From the NCBI RefSeq assembly GCF_910589235.1, contig NC_060957.1, positions 372,001 to 436,000 on the forward strand: DNA of 64,000 bases. Reading direction: 5' to 3'. Origin of the DNA: Vespa crabro (Eukaryota; Arthropoda; Insecta; Hymenoptera; Vespidae). This document shows, piece after piece, positions 63,912 through 64,000 of the stretch (the stretch's first letter is position 1; each line of letters begins with the position of its first letter). The notes beneath the pieces are model-generated. The model had not been told where the DNA came from, did not search any database, and saw only the letters and a list, made by a program, of their open reading frames with translations. A program made the translations under genes and the position numbers.

Positions 63912-64000
63912 TTCAAAAATATTATATACACATAATATGCTTTAAAGTTTAAATTATTCATCTACATTACAAAGTATATAAAAATATATTAAAATATATT

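Larger units (their letters stand above)
60131..64000. other. AT-rich intergenic tail
   Basis: No gene supported. It contains TA tracts at 60702-60720, 61966-62006, 63100-63136 and 63887-63911, and a TA/TG-rich zone at 63140-63265. A higher-GC patch at 63270-63660 has open frames in several registers, none recognisable. Confidence 0.5.

Noticed and set aside
1..64000. CRISPR arrays, operons, ribosomal RNA genes and prophage
   Set aside because: Nothing of the kind is present. Repeats here are eukaryotic microsatellites and a MITE, and the genes contain spliceosomal introns.

Overview
This is a 64 kb window of AT-rich nuclear DNA from an insect, most likely a hymenopteran (bee, wasp or ant). 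The evidence is the low GC content, the spliced genes with GT-AG introns, the arthropod-type core promoter motifs, and the very many (CT)n/(GA)n, (TA)n and (ATT)n microsatellites. No prokaryotic features are present. The species assignment is inference.

Three spliced protein-coding genes can be assembled in full, with every exon junction in phase. (1) A four-exon + strand gene at 19665-21179 encodes SPO11, the TopoVIA-like transesterase that makes meiotic double-strand breaks (398 aa). It keeps the catalytic tyrosine region and all three Toprim acidic residues. (2) A two-exon - strand gene at 21464-21935 encodes an unrecognised 105-aa protein with a basic N-terminus, two SUMO-interaction-like motifs and an acidic tail. 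It converges on SPO11 with 284 bases between the stop codons. (3) A 13-exon - strand gene runs from 46958 down to 28308. It encodes an 854-aa type II membrane protein of the DPP4/DPP6/DPP10 family. The Asp and His of the triad are kept, but the nucleophilic Ser is Gly, so it is a predicted pseudo-peptidase of the DPP6/DPP10 kind. One of its introns appears to be GC-AG.

Layout: 1-19664 is a gene desert with microsatellites and a few CpG-rich islands. 19665-21935 holds the SPO11/small-gene pair. 21936-28250 is repeat-rich intergenic DNA. 28255-47128 is the DPP10-like gene, whose compact 3' half (28.3-35.7 kb) follows an 11 kb first coding intron that contains a possible alternative first exon. 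47129-54540 is intergenic, with a CRE-containing GC-rich patch near 50.2 kb and two unassigned ORFs. 54598-54810 looks like a TATA/initiator promoter with a short first exon on the + strand. 57.9-58.7 kb holds a decayed DNA transposon reading frame on the - strand, ending in a ruined zinc-finger-like motif. 59615-60122 is a 508-bp hAT-like non-autonomous element with a near-perfect 8-bp target-site duplication. The remainder is AT-rich intergenic DNA.

I see no shared pathway among the three genes. SPO11 and the small gene are linked only by convergent 3' ends with closely spaced poly(A) signals. Nothing here requires a new multi-gene system. The strongest novel candidates are the 105-aa gene, the Gly-substituted DPP with its GC-AG intron, and the two transposon fossils.
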